NCBI RefSeq assembly: GCF_023661085.1
Contig: NZ_JAHDJT010000046.1
Span: 1 to 9,075 of the forward strand
Length of the DNA stretch: 9,075 nt
DNA from: Wolbachia pipientis
Lineage (GTDB): Bacteria; Pseudomonadota; Alphaproteobacteria; Rickettsiales; Anaplasmataceae
Direction: 5' to 3'
Each line of letters begins with the position of its first letter. Within the stretch, counting starts at the first letter, position 1. Below, piece by piece: positions 5,106-9,075 of the stretch. Position numbers and translations under genes: made by a program. The notes beneath the pieces are model-generated. The model saw only the letters and a list, made by a program, of their open reading frames with translations. It did not search any database and was not told the origin of the DNA.

Positions 5106-6773
5106 TCATAAAGAACCGCATGCTCCCTTTAACCACTCCTTATCTTTAACACTGTTTTCTAAGTTTTTATAGACAAATTGATGGTAGCTATTTATCCACT
5201 TAATTTCATCTTGGGTAAGCATTTGCAGGTCTATTAGCCTTCTATCATATGGAATGGAGGTCAATTGTTTAAAGCTTAAGAAGCCGTTTTCTTGCCTTTC
5301 AACATACATCAGGTTTTCAATTCTTATTCCATACTCTCTTGGAATGTAATAACCAGGTTCGTTGGAGAGTATCATCCCTGGCATAAGTTTCACTTTATTT
5401 CCTTTTGATATTGCCTGTGGCCCTTCGTGCACTGATAGATAACTTCCCACTCCATGCCCTGTACCATGCATATAATCTATTCCAAATTTCCATAAGTGAA
5501 TACGGGCCAGGATATCCAATTCTCCACCAGTAGTGCCAAGAGGGAAGACTGCGCTTGCTACAGCAATATGAGCTTTGAGTACTGTCGTATAATGGGCTAT
5601 TTGTTCATTGGTTGGGTTGCCAATTGCTACAGTTCTTGTAACATCGGTTGTGCCGTCAAGATATTGGCCACCAGAATCAATTAAGTATAGTCCATCTTTC
5701 TGAATTGCTTTATTCGTTTTACTGCTTGCACGGTAATGAATAATTGCTCCATTTTCATTAAATGCAGAAATTGTTGGAAAACTTGGCTGCTTAAACAAAT
5801 CCTGCTCTTTTCTGTACTCTAAGAGTTTCTCTTCAGCGTTAAGTTCGGTAATTTCATTGCCAATATTATTTTCGAGCCAACATAGAAAATTTGTAACTGC
5901 TACTCCATCTCGGATATGTGCGTTTATAGCCCCAGTTATTTCAATTTGATTTTTTACTGCTTTATGAATCAAGCAAAGATCCTCTTTTTCAACCACCTGC
6001 TTATTTTGTATTACAGTCATAATACTCATTGGAGTTGTGCTTGGATCTATCATTATCGAATTTGGCTTGCACAGCGAATTTTCTAATTCACTAACATCAA
6101 AAATATTTATATGGTTATCCAAATTTGCTTCTATAGTTGAATGTTCTTTATCTTGAACAAACAAATCAACGTTGCCGCTTTTATACAATACAGCGCGGCC
6201 TAGTATACATGGAGTATATTTAGCATTTTCATTTCTTAAATTTAATAACCACGAAATTGAGTTTGGACCAGTCAAAAGCACTGCCTCAGCTTCTTTATCT
6301 ATGCTTTTAGCGACTTTTTCACATTTATCCTTACTACTTTCACCGGATGTATGCGAAACTACCGTTTGTTCTCTACGACTAATTTCTTTTTTGATTGAAT
6401 AGGGTACCAATTTACAAATATCTTCATATTTTCTTATCTCTTTTACGGTAAAATATTGCAAATAGTAACCTAGTGAGGTGGTCAATGTTAAGTTTGCTTT
6501 TACCCATTCGCGTGGATCCTCTTCTTGTATATTATATACTTGAAAACTGCCCTGATCGAGCTGATTGCGAGCTTGTGTGATATAGCGTCCGTCCGTAAAA
6601 AATGGGCACTTGTTGTTTTTTGTAACGATAAGTAGCCCATTTGTTCCTGTAAAGCCACACAGCTTTGTTAGCTCTTCTGAATACTCATTTAAATATTCGT
6701 CTTTGGTATGCAACATAAACGCATCAACATTTATTTCACGCATAAAAAAGCGAAACTCTTCGATTTTTAACAT
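5106..6773 (-). CDS. pepP: Xaa-Pro aminopeptidase (aminopeptidase P, M24B family)
   Basis: This cytoplasmic dinuclear-metal peptidase removes an N-terminal residue when proline is second. The 555 residues fit the long, three-domain form of aminopeptidase P (two creatinase-like N-terminal domains, catalytic 'pita-bread' domain, short C-terminal extension), not the roughly 440-residue E. coli type. The N-terminal domain spans about 1-130 and the second about 140-270. The catalytic domain, about 275-495, carries all five metal ligands: Asp366 (LIDSGG), Asp377 (TTDVTRT), His440 (HGTGHGVG), Glu472 (SNEPGYY) and Glu486 (GIRIENL). His346 and His449 are also placed as in the family. The C-terminal extension (about 500-555) includes LTSIPYDRRLIDLQML. 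The ATG at 6773 follows taaggtaat, which overlaps the mnmG stop 9 bp upstream, so the two are probably co-transcribed and coupled. The gene symbol is by family; the substrate is not tested. It appears intact. Confidence 0.93.
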   Translation of the reverse strand: MLKIEEFRFFMREINVDAFMLHTKDEYLNEYSEELTKLCGFTGTNGLLIVTKNNKCPFFTDGRYITQARNQLDQGSFQVYNIQEEDPREWVKANLTLTTSLGYYLQYFTVKEIRKYEDICKLVPYSIKKEISRREQTVVSHTSGESSKDKCEKVAKSIDKEAEAVLLTGPNSISWLLNLRNENAKYTPCILGRAVLYKSGNVDLFVQDKEHSTIEANLDNHINIFDVSELENSLCKPNSIMIDPSTTPMSIMTVIQNKQVVEKEDLCLIHKAVKNQIEITGAINAHIRDGVAVTNFLCWLENNIGNEITELNAEEKLLEYRKEQDLFKQPSFPTISAFNENGAIIHYRASSKTNKAIQKDGLYLIDSGGQYLDGTTDVTRTVAIGNPTNEQIAHYTTVLKAHIAVASAVFPLGTTGGELDILARIHLWKFGIDYMHGTGHGVGSYLSVHEGPQAISKGNKVKLMPGMILSNEPGYYIPREYGIRIENLMYVERQENGFLSFKQLTSIPYDRRLIDLQMLTQDEIKWINSYHQFVYKNLENSVKDKEWLKGACGSL

Positions 6774-6782
6774 AAGATTACC

Positions 6783-8705
6783 TTACGCAGAATTAGCAGC
6801 TACTTTTATCTTCCTATTTCTCAAATACACCAATATGCTAACTATTGCTGCTGGAGTGATGCCTTGTATTTGTTTTGCAATGCCGATTGTTGCTGGTTTT
6901 ATCGCCTGCAACTTTTCTATTACCTCACTTGACAAGCCTTTAACTTGTGAATAGTTGAAATTGATTGGAATTTGAGTGTTAATTTCCTCACATAAAAACT
7001 TCATATCTGCTTCTTGTCTTACTAGGTAAGGCTTGTATTTTGCTTCAATTACAACTGCTTCACGCACTTCATTTTTAGCTGTATTATACATTTTGGTATT
7101 ATTCAGATACGCGATGCTGTTTAACTCCGGCCATATTTCTTGTAATTTGTTCCAATCGATATTGGGGTAGCTAAGTAGATCTAGCGCTGTTTTTCTTATT
7201 CCATCATAAGATATTTTTATACCACAGAACCTGAGCTGCTCAGGAGTAATTTTCAGGCTTTCCAACTTCTCTTCAAGCTGTTTAATGGATTTAAGTTTAT
7301 TCTGTAAAACAGAGTACCTCTCATATGACACAAGAGAAATGTCATAACCTTTTTGTGTGAGCCTCCTATCCGCATTATCTGACCTAATTGCTAGTCTATA
7401 TTCTGCACGTGAGGTGAATAACCTGTAAGGCTCGGTTACTCCTTTGGTGACCAGATCATCTATCATTACGCCGATATACGAGTCTGTGCGGTGAAGAACA
7501 AAACTTTCTTTTTTTCCAGATGCAGAGAGTGCTGCGTTGATTCCAGCGAGAATCCCTTGCCCTGCCGCTTCTTCATATCCGGTGGTACCATTAATTTGGC
7601 CGGCGAAATATAGACCTTTAATTTTCTTAGTTTCAAGAGTGTGAAATAGCTCTCGTGGATCAATATAGTCGTACTCAACCGCATATCCAGGTCCTAATAT
7701 TTCTGCGTTTTCAAGCCCTTTGATACTTCTTATCATTTCATGCTGCACTTCGATGGGCAATGAATTTGAAATTCCGTTTGGGTATACAGTATCATCATCG
7801 AGCCCTTCTGGTTCTAGGAATATTTGATGACTATTTTTTTCTGCAAATTTTTTAACTTTAGCTTCGATAGACGGGCAGTATCTTGGTGCAACAACATCAT
7901 CTAAATATGAAGAGGCTGACCTGTGAAGGTTCTCTCGAATTATTCTATGTGTATTTTCATTAGTATGAGTAATGAAACATGAAACCTGAAGTTGGTTAAT
8001 TTTCTCTGTGAGATAAGAAAACGGTGCAGGTGGATTGTCGCCCACTTGCTCTTGCAATACTGGCCAATTTATAGTGCCACGATCAAGTCTCGGTGGAGTT
8101 CCAGTGCGCAACCTACCTAGTTTAAAATTATATTTCTTCAGCGTATTTGCAAGCCCTACTGCAGACTTATCCCCCATTCTTCCTGAAGGGGTTGTTTGTT
8201 CTCCTATATGAACCATGCCACACAGAAAAGTCCCTGTAGTTAGAACGACTTTGCCCGTTAATATATGTTCCCCTGAACTTGTTATTACAGCTTTGATGTG
8301 CGGTTCTCCGTTGCCATTACTTTCGATAAGGAAATCATCAACTGACTCTTCTTTTACCGTTAAATTACTATAGTTTAGAATGATCTCCTGTATTGCTTGC
8401 TTGTATAGTTTTCGGTCTGCTTGTGCGCGTGGTCCCCATACTGCTGCGCCTCTGCTGCTATTTAGAACGACCGAGTGTATACTTGCTTGATCAATTGCTC
8501 TTCCCATTATGCCATCAAGAGCATCAACTTCTCTGACTACAACACCTTTTGCAACTCCTCCAATTGCTGGATTGCAGGACATTTCTCCTATAGTTGAAAT
8601 TTTATGGGTTATAAGTAACGTGCTTGCACCAAGGCGAGCTGCAGCTGAAGCTGCTTCACACCCTGCATGACCGCCACCTACTACCACTACATCATATTTA
8701 TGCAT
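6783..8705 (-). CDS. mnmG: tRNA uridine-5-carboxymethylaminomethyl modification enzyme MnmG (GidA)
   Basis: MnmG is the FAD subunit of the MnmE-MnmG complex, which installs the (carboxymethyl)aminomethyl group on the wobble uridine (U34) of certain tRNAs and so supports accurate decoding. The chosen ATG at 8705 gives 640 residues; the family norm is about 620-640. Visible marks are the FAD-binding GGGHAG (10-15), [12 protein letters not shown] (from 43), [16 protein letters not shown], Cys277 in APRYCPSIE (same position as the catalytic Cys277 of E. coli), [24 protein letters not shown] and the C-terminal helical domain ending [24 protein letters not shown]. The frame stays open to a TTG at 8762, but the extra 19 residues lie before the flavin fold, and that TTG is part of a TTGACA that looks like a -35 box. 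The ribosome-binding site before 8705 is weak. pepP follows 9 bp after the stop. Confidence 0.95.
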   Translation of the reverse strand: MHKYDVVVVGGGHAGCEAASAAARLGASTLLITHKISTIGEMSCNPAIGGVAKGVVVREVDALDGIMGRAIDQASIHSVVLNSSRGAAVWGPRAQADRKLYKQAIQEIILNYSNLTVKEESVDDFLIESNGNGEPHIKAVITSSGEHILTGKVVLTTGTFLCGMVHIGEQTTPSGRMGDKSAVGLANTLKKYNFKLGRLRTGTPPRLDRGTINWPVLQEQVGDNPPAPFSYLTEKINQLQVSCFITHTNENTHRIIRENLHRSASSYLDDVVAPRYCPSIEAKVKKFAEKNSHQIFLEPEGLDDDTVYPNGISNSLPIEVQHEMIRSIKGLENAEILGPGYAVEYDYIDPRELFHTLETKKIKGLYFAGQINGTTGYEEAAGQGILAGINAALSASGKKESFVLHRTDSYIGVMIDDLVTKGVTEPYRLFTSRAEYRLAIRSDNADRRLTQKGYDISLVSYERYSVLQNKLKSIKQLEEKLESLKITPEQLRFCGIKISYDGIRKTALDLLSYPNIDWNKLQEIWPELNSIAYLNNTKMYNTAKNEVREAVVIEAKYKPYLVRQEADMKFLCEEINTQIPINFNYSQVKGLSSEVIEKLQAIKPATIGIAKQIQGITPAAIVSILVYLRNRKIKVAANSA

Positions 8706-8732
8706 GCTTTCTTGAGTAATTCCTACCCTACT

Positions 8733-8762
8733 AATATTCCAATTATTAGCGGCTAATGTCAA
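8733..8762 (-). promoter_or_regulatory. Candidate promoter of mnmG-pepP
   Basis: On the minus strand a perfect TTGACA (8762-8757) is followed after 18 bp by AATATT (8738-8733), four of six to consensus; a 17-bp spacing gives GAATAT. The start would be near 8726, giving a leader of about 20 nt to the ATG at 8705. The -35 is strong and the -10 is mediocre. Confidence 0.45.
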
Positions 8763-8802
8763 ATTTTACAGTATCTGTTATCTCAACGCTGCATGCACAA
8801 TC

Positions 8803-8894
8803 GTACGAACATTTGTTCCAAAAACAGTGTGTATAGCGGGTTTTGCCTCAAACACAAGGTATTCCAATCCTCGCTACACAAGGAATGAGCGTAC
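8803..8894. repeat. Long imperfect inverted repeat
   Basis: Two nested pairs of arms are seen: GTACG (8803-8807) plus GTTCC (8815-8819) with GGAAT (8882-8886) plus CGTAC (8890-8894), and TGTGTATAGCGGG (8828-8840) with CCTCGCTACACA (8869-8880). The second pair needs a 2-nt and a 1-nt bulge. Together they could fold about 90 nt into one branched or interrupted stem. It may be a palindromic repeat element or a structured leader or trailer RNA. Confidence 0.5.
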
Positions 8895-8933
8895 AACAGT
8901 GAAAAAGCTACCCAACAAAAACGAAAAAACTAC

Positions 8934-8962
8934 TTGACAACCTTCGCCGTTACCCTTATAAC
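8934..8962 (+). promoter_or_regulatory. Near-consensus sigma70 promoter reading rightward
   Basis: TTGACA (8934-8939), 17 bp, then TATAAC (8957-8962) match consensus at 11 of 12 positions with ideal spacing, the best promoter in the window. The start would be near 8969. No gene on this strand begins before the window ends at 9075, so the product is a gene further right or an RNA. Confidence 0.65.
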
Positions 8963-8965
8963 GAT

Positions 8966-8990
8966 ACTGAAGCTATTATTTATCTTCAGT
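8966..8990 (+). promoter_or_regulatory. Hairpin at the predicted transcription start
   Basis: ACTGAAG (8966-8972) and CTTCAGT (8984-8990) form a perfect 7-bp stem with an 11-nt loop, starting at or just before the +1 of the rightward promoter. It could be an operator for a DNA-binding protein or a 5' RNA stem. No T-run follows, so it is not a typical terminator. Confidence 0.4.
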
Positions 8991-9075
8991 CTGTGCAGAT
9001 TAAACGACAAAAAAACTCACTGTACTTGGCGTCTTATGTTTAATTTTTTGCACTATGTGCACCTCATGTCTTTAT

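Larger units (their letters stand above)
8763..9075. other. Non-coding region right of mnmG, 313 bp
   Basis: No reading frame of note and no tRNA-like fold is seen. It holds an imperfect palindrome (8803-8894), a strong promoter pointing right (8934-8962) and a small hairpin just after it. The last part contains TGCACtatGTGCA (9049-9061) and text that I recall, without a search, from repeated intergenic DNA of Wolbachia. Whatever the promoter drives lies beyond the window. Confidence 0.5.

Noticed and set aside
7466..7684. 72-residue minus-strand frame inside mnmG
   Set aside because: Out-of-frame shadow within an intact, well-conserved MnmG.
9049..9061. Terminator hairpin TGCACtatGTGCA
   Set aside because: The T-run lies before the stem on the + strand and gives A residues after it on the minus strand, so it fits neither direction.

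Overview
The window is AT-rich alphaproteobacterial DNA. The gene sequences, a phage WO-type terminase and dense dispersed repeats of the form 'cactgggatgaca' point strongly to Wolbachia (Rickettsiales, Anaplasmataceae). This is recognition from memory of the family; no database search was run. The strain or supergroup cannot be told from the sequence alone.

Layout: (1) 1-480 is repeat-rich non-coding DNA ending in a degenerate array with a period near 22 bp that runs right up to a start codon. (2) 481-2166 is a single broken prophage terminase large-subunit gene. Four separate lesions can be read in it. They are a 93-bp in-frame insertion that carries the array motif in inverted orientation, a 1-bp frameshift near 1396, an Asp-to-Asn change at the expected first metal ligand of the nuclease, and a 195-bp MITE-like element (1897-2091). 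The MITE-like element has perfect 22-bp terminal inverted repeats and an 11-bp target duplication; behind it the true C-terminus of the terminase can still be read (2092-2166). (3) 2396-4599 holds rpmF-plsX-fabH on the + strand, the conserved ribosomal protein L32/fatty acid and phospholipid initiation cluster, with a gene overlap and two TTG starts. (4) 4615-4983 (minus) is a small methionine-rich helical protein I do not recognise, convergent with fabH, with its own promoter and a 14-bp palindrome near the predicted transcription start. (5) 8705-5106 (minus) is mnmG (gidA) followed 9 bp later by an M24B aminopeptidase P, probably one transcript. (6) 8763-9075 is non-coding, with a long imperfect palindrome and a near-consensus sigma70 promoter pointing out of the right edge.

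The housekeeping genes look intact, with full length and complete catalytic motifs. FabH and PlsX feed fatty acid and phosphatidic acid synthesis, L32 is ribosomal, MnmG modifies the tRNA wobble uridine and PepP trims X-Pro peptides. The accessory interest lies at the left, where an orphan phage gene has been used repeatedly as a landing site by small repeats. I found no convincing new multi-gene system. The most notable material is the MITE-like element and the in-frame repeat insertion.
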